The notes under the pieces were generated by a model, which was given only the letters and a program-made list of their open reading frames with translations, had not been told where the DNA came from and searched no databases. Positions 33,734-45,100 of a stretch of 64,000 bases of DNA are shown piece by piece. Where the stretch lies: positions 1,504,728 through 1,568,727 of the forward strand of contig CM036765.1 of the NCBI GenBank assembly GCA_020796225.1. The letters are read 5' to 3'. This DNA is from Arion vulgaris. Lineage: Eukaryota; Mollusca; Gastropoda; Stylommatophora; Arionidae. The translations under genes were made by a program, and so were the position numbers. Each line of letters opens with the position of its first letter. Positions within the stretch are counted from its first letter, which is position 1.

Positions 33734-33879
33734 GTCTTGTAATTTCTACAGTCAACGTAGTATATCTGTACATTTGTCGTTAGATTAGAACAATAAATCT
33801 CAGGGCCGTTAGCAAATGTATTTTCTGATTCTATATGTGGGTGTGTCGTGTAAGATGTGGTTCTTCACTTCTGTTGTAT

Positions 33880-33985
33880 ATCATTTGCTTGATAAAGGCC
33901 TTGTGGTCGAAATGTTGTTGCGTATTGTCATTGTTTTTGTATTTTGTAAAACTACAGTACTTTGCTTTTACGTGTTACGCCATTA
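33880..33985 (+). repeat. dispersed element, copy 3
   Basis: TTTGCTTGATAAAGGCC, TTGTGGTCGAAATGTTG and TTTGTAAAACTACAGTACTT match copies at 2985 and 12735. Confidence 0.8.
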
Positions 33986-34064
33986 CGTGTTACGCCATTG
34001 CGTGTTACGCCATTACGTGTTACGCCATTGCGTGTTACACCATTACGTGTTACGCCATTACTAC
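33966..34064. repeat. 15-bp tandem repeat inside dispersed element copy 3
   Basis: About six copies of TTACGTGTTACGCCA, a piece of the dispersed element (TTACGTGTTTTGCCA at 3083) that has been amplified. Confidence 0.93.
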
Positions 34065-34122
34065 ATAGTTTGTCTGCAGTATTCTCTTTTATATTGATAA
34101 TATAATTTGTGGGTATTATTGA

Positions 34123-34386
34123 ACTTATTATCTGTCTAGATATGTAACTATGATACATCTTTGCAAACTTATTATCTGTCTAGATATGTAACTATGATAC
34201 ATCTTTGCAAACTTATTATCTGTCTAGATCTGTAACTATGATACATCTTTGCAAACTTATTATCTATCTAGATCTGTAACTATGATACATCTTTGCAAAC
34301 TTATTATCTGTCTAGATCTGTAACTATGATACATCTTTGCAAACTTATTATCTGTCTAGATCTGTAACTATGATACATCTTTGCAT
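34123..34386. repeat. 44-bp tandem repeat, 6 copies
   Basis: Six units with AACTTATTATCTGTCTAGAT and AACTATGATACATCTTTGCA. Confidence 0.95.
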
Positions 34387-34506
34387 TCCTAAACATAATA
34401 TTTTTTATGTTTAATAAGTAACAATTGTGATTATATATTTCATATTGCCATTTCTTTCATTAATTTATTGAGATAATATTGCAATATCTTGAATGCAGAA
34501 CACGGC

Positions 34507-34783
34507 ATAGTTCCATGGATAGTTCCATGGATAGTTCCATGCATAGTTCCATGCATAGTTCCATGGATAGTTCCATGGATAGTTCCATGGATAGTTCCAT
34601 GGATAGTTCCATGGATAGTTCCATGGATAGTTCCATGGATAGTTCCATGGATAGTTCCATGCATAGTTCCATGGATAGTTCCATGCATAGTTCCATGCAT
34701 AGTTCCATGCATAGTTCCATGGATAGTTCCATGGATAGTTCCATGCATAGTTCCATGGATAGTTCCATGGATAGTTCCATGGA
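34507..34783. repeat. 12-bp tandem repeat, 23 copies
   Basis: ATAGTTCCATGG alternating with ATAGTTCCATGC. All frames on both strands are open. Each junction makes either the palindrome CCATGG or ATGCAT. Confidence 0.96.
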
Positions 34784-34789
34784 GAAGAG

Positions 34790-34985
34790 TATTCTGTAGA
34801 ACGGGATTTAAGACTGAGGAATGAGAGGAAGACCAAGGAGAAGATGGGTGCAAGATGGTTATAGACGAGTTAAGTATAACTGCGATAGATGTCGAATACC
34901 TCAAGCAGGACAAGGATCCATTTAGAACTGCGTGAACGTATAAGTGGTGCCTAGAAAATCAACGACTCGTTTACTGTGGTTGATG
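34790..34985 (+). pseudogene. LINE C-terminal fragment
   Basis: MRGRPRRRWVQDGYRRVKYN or, in the shifted frame, DELSITAIDVEYLKQDKDPF and then KWCLENQRL. This is the GRPRRRW.D box plus the terminal helix of an APE-LINE, with at least one frameshift. Confidence 0.8.
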
Positions 34986-35018
34986 GCAACGTCATGTAAA
35001 GATAACCCACCACCACCA

Positions 35019-35137
35019 ACATGGTGGATTCCTCATGGACGTTAACATGGACGTATAACATGGTGGATTCCTCATGGACGTTAACATGGACGTATAACAT
35101 GGTGGATTCCTCATGGACGTTAACATGGACGTATAAC
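35019..35137. repeat. 39-bp tandem repeat, 3 copies
   Basis: AACATGGTGGATTCCTCATG plus GACGTTAACATGGACGTAT, three times. Confidence 0.93.
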
Positions 35138-35140
35138 ATG

Positions 35141-35495
35141 GACATTAAGTACCATCAGGGAGAAGCTAGATGAAGATGATGATGAATTTATTGACACGGT
35201 AGACAAATAAGCGGAAGAGAATATTATAAACAAGGTTACAGACAACGGTTTTGCTCAAGATCACAAATTTGCGTCTCTAGTGAAAGGTCGTGACCCGTTC
35301 TTTAAAATGGCAATGACCTAGTCTCTTTTCTCCAGAAGTTTTCTCCAGAAGTTTTCTCCAGAAATTTTCTCCAGAAGATGATCTCAAGAGAGGAAGACGA
35401 ACTGATATTTAGAAAAAATGATGACATCGCAGATTAGATGTTTTATTATAGGTGACATTGACGATTCTAAGATATGATAGGATACAGACATACAT

Positions 35496-35534
<39 letters not shown>

Positions 35535-35564
35535 CAGAGATAGATGGATCAATTAAATCAGGTT
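35141..35564. other. non-genic sequence with small repeats
   Basis: Contains four copies of TTTTCTCCAGAAG at 35327-35377 and a (CA)n run at 35500-35530. No gene. Confidence 0.6.
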
Positions 35565-35765
35565 CCATGCCTGCTGGCGTAGACGATCATGTCTCTCCCC
35601 AACTCTCTCTGCTTGGTGCAGTTAATCAGTTCTAACGTCAATTTCTTGTCGAATCACGATGTCAGGCCATCCAACATTTCCTCCCTCTGTCTTTCACGAT
35701 CTCTCCTTCCCTGAATTTTACCTCTACTCACCAAATGTTCTAACCCTTCTCTTCGCATTATATAC
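35565..35765 (-). pseudogene. LINE-F C-terminal fragment, copy 2
   Basis: Minus strand matches 25835-26025 and 50235-50460: GKIQGRRDRERQREEMLDGL-type box, then a GT/A-rich end. Several stops. Confidence 0.85.
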
Positions 35766-35822
35766 CCTTGAAATATGGATACGAGCACATTAACACACAC
35801 AGATACTCAAAGATAGAAGGAA

Positions 35823-36047
35823 CCAATCACATATTGACAAATACAGATTCAATATTAAATAGATACAATCACATATTGACAAATACAGATTCAATATTAA
35901 ATAGATACAATCACATATTGACAAATACAGATTCAATATTAAATAGATACAATCACATATTGACAAATACAGATTCAATATTAAATAGATACAATCACAT
36001 ATTGACAAATACAGATTCAATATTAAATAGATACAATCACATATTCC
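35823..36047. repeat. 42-bp tandem repeat, about 5 copies
   Basis: AATCACATATTGACAAATAC plus AGATTCAATATTAAATAGATAC, nearly identical copies. Confidence 0.96.
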
Positions 36048-36059
36048 TCAACTCAAACA

Positions 36060-39000
36060 ATATATGGATACAAGCACACACACACAGACATATATGGATA
36101 CAAGAACACAGAGACATATATGGATACAAGAACACATAAACATATATAGATACAAGAACACAGAGACATATATGGATACAGGCACACACAGAGACATATA
36201 TGGATACAAGAACACAGAAACATATATAGATACAAGAACACAGAGACATATATGGATACAAGAACACAGAAACATATATAGATACAAGAACACAGAAACA
36301 TATATAGATACAAGAACACAGAAACATATATAGATACAAGAACACAGAAACATATATAGATACAAGAACACAGAAACATATATGGATACAAGAACACAGA
36401 GACATATATGGATACAAGAACACAGAAACATATATGGATACAAGAACACAGAGACATATATAGATACAAGAACACAGAAACATATATGGATACAAGAACA
36501 CAGAGACATATATGGATACAAGAACACAGAAACATATATAGATACAAGAACACAGAAACATATATAGATACAAGAACACAGAGACATATATGGATACAAG
36601 AACACAGAGACATATATAGATACAAGAACACAGAGACATATATAGATACAAGAACACAGAAACATATATAGATACAAGAACACAGAGACATATATAGATA
36701 CAAGAACACAGAGACATATATAGATACAAGAACACAGAGACATATATAGATACAAGAACACAGAAACATATATAGATACAAGAACACAGAGACATATATA
36801 GATACAAGAACACAGAGACATATATGGATACAAGAACACAGAAACATATATAGATACAAGAACACAGAAACATATATAGATACAAGAACACAGAAACATA
36901 TATAGATACAAGAACACAGAGACATATATAGATACAAGAACACAGAAACATATATGGATACAAGAACACAGAAACATATATGGATACAAGAACACAGAGA
37001 CATATATAGATACAAGAACACAGAGACATATATGGATACAGGCACACACAGAGACATATATAGATACAAGAACACAGAAACATATATAGATACAAGAACA
37101 CAGAAACATATATAGATACAAGAACACAGAAACATATATGGATACAAGAACACAGAAACATATATGGATACAAGAACACAGAGACATATATAGATACAAG
37201 AACACAGAAACATATATGGATACAAGAACACAGAAACATATATAGATACAGGCACACACAGAGACATATATAGATACAAGAACACAGAAACATATATGGA
37301 TACAAGAACACAGAAACATATATGGATACAAGAACACAGAAACATATATAGATACAAGAACACAGAAACATATATGGATACAAGAACACAGAAACATATA
37401 TAGATACAAGAACACAGAAACATATATAGATACAAGAACACAGAAACATATATGGATACAAGAACACAGAAACATATATAGATACAAGAACACAGAAACA
37501 TATATAGATACAAGAACACAGAAACATATATGGATACAAGAACACAGAAACATATATAGATACAAGAACACAGAAACATATATAGATACAAGAACACAGA
37601 AACATATATAGATACAGGCACACACAGAGACATATATAGATACAAGAACACAGAAACATATATAGATACAAGAACACAGAAACATATATAGATACAAGAA
37701 CACAGAAACATATATAGATACAAGAACACAGAAACATATATGGATACAAGAACACAGAAACATATATAGATACAAGAACACAGAAACATATATAGATACA
37801 GGCACACACAGAGACATATATGGATACAGGCACACACAGAGACATATATGGATACAGGCACACACAGAGACATATATAGATACAAGAACACAGAAACATA
37901 TATAGATACAAGAACACAGAAACATATATGGATACAGGCACACACAGAGACATATATAGATACAAGAACACAGAAACATATATAGATACAAGAACACAGA
38001 GACATATATGGATACAAGAACACAGAAACATATATGGATACAAGAACACAGAGACATATATGGATACAGGCACACACAGAGACATATATGGATACAAGAA
38101 CACAGAAACATATATAGATACAAGAACACAGAGACATATATGGATACAAGAACACAGAAACATATATAGATACAAGAACACAGAAACATATATAGATACA
38201 AGAACACAGAAACATATATAGATACAAGAACACAGAGACATATATAGATACAGGCACACACAGAGACATATATAGATACAAGAACACAGAAACATATATA
38301 GATACAAGAACACAGAAACATATATAGATACAAGAACACAGAAACATATATAGATACAAGAACACAGAAACATATATAGATACAAGAACACAGAAACATA
38401 TATAGATACAAGAACACAGAAACATATATGGATACAGGCACACACAGAGACATATATGGATACAAGAACACAGAAACATATATAGATACAAGAACACAGA
38501 AACATATATAGATACAAGAACACAGAAACATATATAGATACAAGAACACAGAAACATATATAGATACAAGAACACAGAAACATATATGGATACAGGCACA
38601 CACAGAGACATATATAGATACAAGAACACAGAAACATATATAGATACAAGAACACAGAAACATATATAGATACAAGAACACAGAGACATATATGGATACA
38701 GGCACACACAGAGACATATATAGATACAAGAACACAGAAACATATATAGATACAAGAACACAGAAACATATATGGATACAAGAACACAGAAACATATATA
38801 GATACAAGAACACAGAAACATATATGGATACAAGAACACAGAAACATATATAGATACAAGAACACAGAAACATATATGGATACAAGAACACAGAAACATA
38901 TATAGATACAAGAACACAGAAACATATATAGATACAAGAACACAGAAACATATATGGATACAAGAACACAGAAACATATATGGATACAAGAACACAGAAA

Positions 39001-39505
39001 CATATATAGATACAAGAACACAGAAACATATATAGATACAAGAACACAGAAACATATATGGATACAAGAACACAGAAACATATATAGATACAAGAACACA
39101 GAAACATATATAGATACAAGAACACAGAAACATATATAGATACAAGAACACAGAAACATATATGGATACAAGAACACAGAAACATATATAGATACAAGCA
39201 CACAGAAACATATATAGATACAAGAACACAGAAACATATATAGATACAAGCACACAGAAACATATATAGATACAAGAACACAGAAACATATATAGATACA
39301 AGCACACAGAAACATATATAGATACAAGAACACAGAAACATATATAGATACAAGAACACAGAAACATATATAGATACAAGAACACAGAAACATATATAGA
39401 TACAAGAACACAGAAACATATATGGATACAGGCACACACAGAGACATATATGGATACAAGAACACAGAAACATATATGGATACAGGCACACACAGAGACA
39501 TATAT
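36060..39505. repeat. 3.4 kb array of 26/28-bp units, about 130 copies
   Basis: Main unit (26 bp) ACATATATAGATACAAGAAC plus ACAGAA; a 28-bp variant has GGCACACACAGAG. TAGATAC/TGGATAC and GAAAC/GAGAC variants mix freely. Three minus frames stay open for about 1150-1180 codons because 3 x 26 = 78 bp has no stop; each frame encodes the same rotating peptide. This is not evidence for a protein. Confidence 0.97.
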
Positions 39506-39512
39506 TAGACTT

Positions 39513-39603
39513 ACCGGTTGATAGAACCACGCCCACTATAATCCATGCCCTCTCTACAGGTGTAATCCAGAAAAGAACCGTCATTGTTTCCTCCAAACTC
39601 CGC
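39513..39603 (-). other. possible exon with CCP/kringle-like residues and a splice donor
   Basis: On the minus strand a 30-codon stop-free stretch includes YTCREGMDYSGRGSINR and is followed at the phase-2 position by GTAAGT, a consensus donor. Y.C..G....G..SI is the spacing in the middle of complement control (Sushi) modules, with kringle as an alternative. A plausible acceptor is only weak (no good pyrimidine tract before AATGGTAG). It directly abuts the 26/28-bp array. Could be chance. Confidence 0.2.
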
Positions 39604-39618
39604 CTACCATTTTACAAT

Positions 39619-39704
39619 ATCTAATCACATTGAATAAAACACTATTGTATAGTTTCAACAATAGCTAATCACATTGAATAAAACACTATTGTATAGTTTC
39701 AAAC
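39619..39704. repeat. 43-bp duplication
   Basis: CTAATCACATTGAATAAAAC plus ACTATTGTATAGTTTCAA occurs twice in tandem. Confidence 0.92.
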
Positions 39705-39744
39705 AAAAGATTTCAATATGTTGGACAAATATAGATGAGACTAC

Positions 39745-39795
39745 AGTAAAACTATTTGATTGGCAAAACACGTAATCACAAAGTACTATAGTTAT
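39745..39795 (-). repeat. dispersed element, partial copy 4
   Basis: Reverse complement has AGTACTTTGTGATTACGTGT and TTTGCCAATCAAATAGTTTT, the 3' half of copy 1 at 3065-3125. Confidence 0.8.
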
Positions 39796-40240
39796 GTTGG
39801 ACAAATATATATACTGGCTTCAGAGATAGTATAGACCTTTCTTTGTCAATTTCTCCTGTTCCCCAATCTTATTCAGGTAGAATACAGTTAATCTTCACCC
39901 AATATGTCTGGGGACAGTATAGTTAATATGTCTGGGGACAGTATAGTTAATATGTACCATGTATTGTCTAGGGAAGGTACAGAGAATATGTTTATGTGAC
40001 GACAGGGCACACACGAAATTGCCTTTCTTTTGAAAAAAAAGTTCAGCATATCAAACTGCAGGCTCATTATCACGAACTCATCGTTTTGTTATATGTCACT
40101 GTCACATTTGTTCATGATGATGATGTTCAGATTGTCAGAATACCATCACATTTGTTCATGATGATGATGATGATGACGTTCAGATTGTCAGAATACCATA
40201 TCTTGTTATCTGAAATATACAGATATACATATTTTAGTCA
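39796..40240. other. non-genic sequence with small duplications
   Basis: AATATGTCTGGGGACAGTAT occurs twice (about 39900-39945), and a TTTGTTCATGATGATGATG...CAGATTGTCAGAATACC block twice (about 40105-40200, with a GATGAT expansion in the second copy). Confidence 0.6.
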
Positions 40241-40241
40241 T

Positions 40242-41957
40242 AAAGTGATTGAATTGTAGATATGTGCAATGATGCATAGAGAAGTTAGTGATATATTATA
40301 ATAAAGTGATTGAATTGTAGATATGTGCAATGATGTATAGAGAAGTTAGTGATATATTATAATAAAGTGATTGAATTGTAGATATGTGCAATGATGCATA
40401 GAGAAGTTAGTGATATATTATAATAAAGTGATTGAATTGTAGACATGTGCAATGATGCATAGAGAAGTTAGTGATAGTGTTAGTTTAGTGCATAGAGAAG
40501 TTAGTGATATATTATAATAAAGTGATTGAATTGTAGACATGTGCAATGATGCATAGAGAAGTTAGTGATAGTGTTAGTTTAGTGCATAGAGAAGTTAGTG
40601 ATATATTATAATAAAGTGATTGAATTGTAGACATGTGCAATGATGCATAGAGAAGTTAGTGATAGTGTTAGTTTAGTGCATAGAGAAGTTAGTGATATAT
40701 TATAATAAAGTGATTGAATTGTAGACATGTGCAATGATGCATAGAGAAGTTAGTGATAGTGTTAGTTTAGTGCATAGAGAAGTTAGTGATATATTATAAT
40801 AAAGTGATTGAATTGTAGACATGTGCAATGATGCATAGAGAAGTTAGTGATAGTGTTAGTTTAGTGCATAGAGAAGTTAGTGATATATTATAATAAAGTG
40901 ATTGAATTGTAGACATGTGCAATGATGCATAGAGAAGTTAGTGATAGTGTTAGTTTAGTGCATAGAGAAGTTAGTGATATATTATAATAAAGTGATTGAA
41001 TTGTAGACATGTGCAATGATGCATAGAGAAGTTAGTGATAGTGTTAGTTTAGTGCATAGAGAAGTTAGTGATATATTATAATAAAGTGATTGAATTGTAG
41101 ACATGTGCAATGATGCATAGAGAAGTTAGTGATAGTGTTAGTTTAGTGCATAGAGAAGTTAGTGATATATTATAATAAAGTGATTGAATTGTAGACATGT
41201 GCAATGATGCATAGAGAAGTTAGTGATAGTGTTAGTTTAGTGCATAGAGAAGTTAGTGATATATTATAATAAAGTGATTGAATTGTAGACATGTGCAATG
41301 ATGCATAGAGAAGTTAGTGATAGTGTTAGTTTAGTGCATAGAGAAGTTAGTGATATATTATAATAAAGTGATTGAATTGTAGACATGTGCAATGATGCAT
41401 AGAGAAGTTAGTGATAGTGTTAGTTTAGTGCATAGAGAAGTTAGTGATAGTGTTAGTTTAGTGCATAGAGAAGTTAGTGATAGTGTTAGTTTAGTGCATA
41501 GAGAAGTTAGTGATAGTGTTAGTTTAGTGCATAGAGAAGTTAGTGATAGTGTTAGTTTAGTGCATAGAGAAGTTAGTGATAGTGTTAGTTTAGTGCATAG
41601 AGAAGTTAGTGATAGTGTTAGTTTAGTGCATAGAGAAGTTAGTGATAGTGTTAGTTTAGTGCATAGAGAAGTTAGTGATAGTGTTAGTTTAGTGCATAGA
41701 GAAGTTAGTGATAGTGTTAGTTTAGTGCATAGAGAAGTTAGTGATAGTGTTAGTTTAGTGCATAGAGAAGTTAGTGATAGTGTTAGTTTAGTGCATAGAG
41801 AAGTTAGTGATAGTGTTAGTTTAGTGCATAGAGAAGTTAGTGATAGTGTTAGTTTAGTGCATAGAGAAGTTAGTGATAGTGTTAGTTTAGTGCATAGAGA
41901 AGTTAGTGATAGTGTTAGTTTAGTGCATAGAGAAGTTAGTGATAGTGTTAGTTTAGT
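40242..41957. repeat. higher-order array: 61-bp A, then 94-bp A+B, then 33-bp B
   Basis: Left: three pure 61-bp A units (AAAGTGATTGAATTGTAGAT...). Middle: about ten 94-bp composites in which A is followed by a 33-bp B unit (AGTGTTAGTTTAGTGCATAG...). Right: about 17 pure B units. B shares CATAGAGAAGTTAGTGATA with the end of A and so arose from A. B is 33 bp, which keeps both strands open for more than 200 codons. Confidence 0.97.
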
Positions 41958-42095
41958 CCATAGATTCCCAAACTTGTTCGGCCCATCGCCCACTTTGCAT
42001 GACCTACAAATTTGTAACGCCCCCATCGCCCACTTTGCATGACATAAACTTTGTAACGCCCCCCTCCACATTATAACAGCTTGCCACCGCCCCCC

Positions 42096-42106
<11 letters not shown>

Positions 42107-42129
<23 letters not shown>

Positions 42130-45100
42130 TCCTCTCGTACCGTTATACGTTACATAGGCCTGCAAGTAATTTCTCCATACCGCTCTATCCTGTGCAACTC
42201 GCTCAATCTCCTTCATGGAACTGAGACCGATATTTCCTGCCTCTCTCAGCAAAGTTCGTTTCAGGGTCTCCTTAGGTCGACCTCTCTTTCTTGAACCCTT
42301 TGCATCCCACTTCAATGCCTGCTTTGATATTCGTTGATCATTTCTCCTCAAGGTGTGCCCAATATATCTCCATCTTCTCTTTCTTATAACAGTTGTCACT
42401 AGTGGTTGACCAGAAATATATCTGATTTCATCACTTATTCTGAATTCGTTCCATTTTATATTCATTATTTTTCGCAGACATCTATTTTCAAATGCATTCA
42501 ACTTGCTTTCTATATCTTTAGTCATTTTCCAACTCTCGCTGGCATATGTTAGGATTGATACAACATTTGAATTGAAAATTCGTAATTTAGTTTTAATACT
42601 ATATAACTTGCAGTTCCATATTTTATTTAGACTTTTAAAAGCTGATGTTGCTTTGCCAATTCGTATCATAATTTCTTTTTAACATTTCCTGTGCAATCAA
42701 AATTGCTACCTAAATAGGTGAACTGCTCTGTTATTTTATCATTTTAGATTCCAGTGTGATATCTGCATTACTTGCCATAGATGTTTTCATTATATTTGTT
42801 TTTCATAGCTTATCTGCAGTTCAACTTTTGATGCTATAGATGACAAGTTGTCTGTTTTCTTTGCATATCTTGGTTGTTTCTACTTAACAAGGCAATATCA
42901 TCTGCAAAATCCAAATCTTCTAGTTGACTATTTTCTACCCAATCGATGCCAGTTTCGCCCTGCAACATTTTCGCATCACCCAGTCAATGGCCACTCCAAA
43001 CAATAGCGGAGATAGAATACAGCCTTGCTTTACTCTGGTTTCAATCATAAACCAGTCGCTGTGTCCACCATCAATGCGAACTGCACACAGTGAACCATCA
43101 TAGAGGCTCTTAATAATGTTTATTATTTTGTCTGGTATTCCATAGCATCTCAGAATATTCCACAGAGAGATTCTGTATAGACTATCAAAGGCTTTTTTAA
43201 AATCGATGAAATTTACTATGGAGTGGTTGTTACTTACTTACTTAATCCCGTCATGCCTAGTGACACATGGGGCTTCAGAAAGGACTTTCCATGCTCTCCT
43301 GTCCCGTGCAACCTTCAGCGCAGAGCCCCACGTCAGAGATGCGGTGTCAGTTCCTCTTCCATCATGCGCCTCCATGTTGTCCGTGGTCTGCCTTTCTTTC
43401 TCTTTCCCTCTGGTGTCAAAGTGAGGGCTATCCTTGCAGGCATTTCTTGTCTCATTCTCATAACATGTCAGAGCCATTTCCATCTTCTCTTTTTGAGTAT
43501 GTCATTCATTGCCTCTTGTCTTGTGTCTTGGAGTAGTTGGTTATTGGATATTTTTACTGGCCAAAAGATTCCCAAGATTCTACGAAGACAAGAGTGGTGA
43601 AAAACTGACAGCCTGCTAGTATCTCCTTTGGTCATCCTCCAACACTCCGATCCGTAGAGCAAAACTGGCAAAACAATGCTTTTATAGAGTTTAAGCTTTG
43701 TGGTCCTATTGTAGATTTTGGACTTCCATACTGGTTTCATTCTGGCAAAAGCGGTTCTGGTCTTACTCAGACGTGATTTTATATCTTCCTCTGTGCCACC
43801 ATTTAGTGTCAGTACGCTACCAAGATATTAAACTGCTCAACCCTTTCCAGTGTTTCATCTTCTAACATTACTGGTTGTTGGATTTCACTGTTTGTCATAA
43901 TTTTGTTTTTCCTGTGTTTGTTTTGAGGCCTACTGTCTTTGCCGTGCTGTGAAGTATTGTACTTTTCTCTTGTATATGTTCATATTTGTGTGACACCAGG
44001 GCTATATCGTCTGCAAAGTCCAGGTCCTCAAGCATCTCGAAAAGGGTCCATCTTATTCCTCTTGGTGCTTGTTGTTTTATGGCATTTTTAGCACCCAGTC
44101 AATTGTAATACTAAACAAAAGAGGGACATTACGCATCCCTGTCTTACACCAGATTTTACTGGGAATGTTTTGTTGGAATTCTTTAGGTTGCAGGAGAAAT
44201 CTTTATAGAAGAGGCTATGATGTTAACAAGCTTCTGCGGTACGCCGTATTGTCTCAGTATCTTCCATAGGCTGTCTCTGTGGACGCTGTCGAATGCCTTT
44301 TCAAAATCTATGAAGTTGATATATATAGTCCTTTGCCACTCGCTACATTGTTCTAAAATGTTACGCAGGGTAAATATGTTCATTTGTTCCTCTTCCTTTC
44401 CTAAATCCTGCTTGCTCCATTCGTAGACACTTGTCTACTGCTTCTTGTATTCGCATTATGACAATTTTGCAGAATATCTTACTTGGGATTGAAAGCAACG
44501 TGATTCCTCTCCAGTTATTGCAATCTGTTAGGTCTCCTTTCTTGGGGATTTTCACCACAGTACCCTAGTCCAATCCTTAGGCAATTCTTCTTTCTCCCAG
44601 ATATCTGCAAACAATGGCTCTAATATGTTTGCAGCTAAGATGGGATCGATCTTGAAAAGCTCTGCTGTCATTTCATCATTTCCCGGTGCTTTGTTGTTTC
44701 TCAGGGATCAAATAGCTTTTACTATTTCTTGCTTTTCTGGCAATTTGAGGTTGATATCAATATCCTGTGCGGCCGGTGGGATATCCGGTGGATGTTCAGG
44801 ATCAGGTCTGTTTAGCACATCTTCAAAGTGGGATGTCCATCTCATATCCTGCTCCTGCTCTGTTGTCAACAGTTGTCCTAGGCTGTTTCTGACTGGCATG
44901 TTATGGTTGTGTCTTTTACCTCCGCATAATTGTTTGGTAATCTTGTACAGTGTGTGCAGATCATGTCTTTAGCAGCTTTTTCTGCTATTTCTGCTGTCTT
45001 TTCCATAAATTGTCTCTTGTCTGTTCTAGCACTTCTTTTTACCATTTTGTTTAGTTCTGTATATTCTTTTCTTGCCTTATCTTTTGACGTTCTGATCTAA

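Noticed and set aside
36048..39596. Minus-strand ORFs of about 1150-1180 codons
   Set aside because: All three minus frames are open because the 26/28-bp units contain no stop; the frames encode the same rotating peptide. There is no domain, no codon bias and no independent support.
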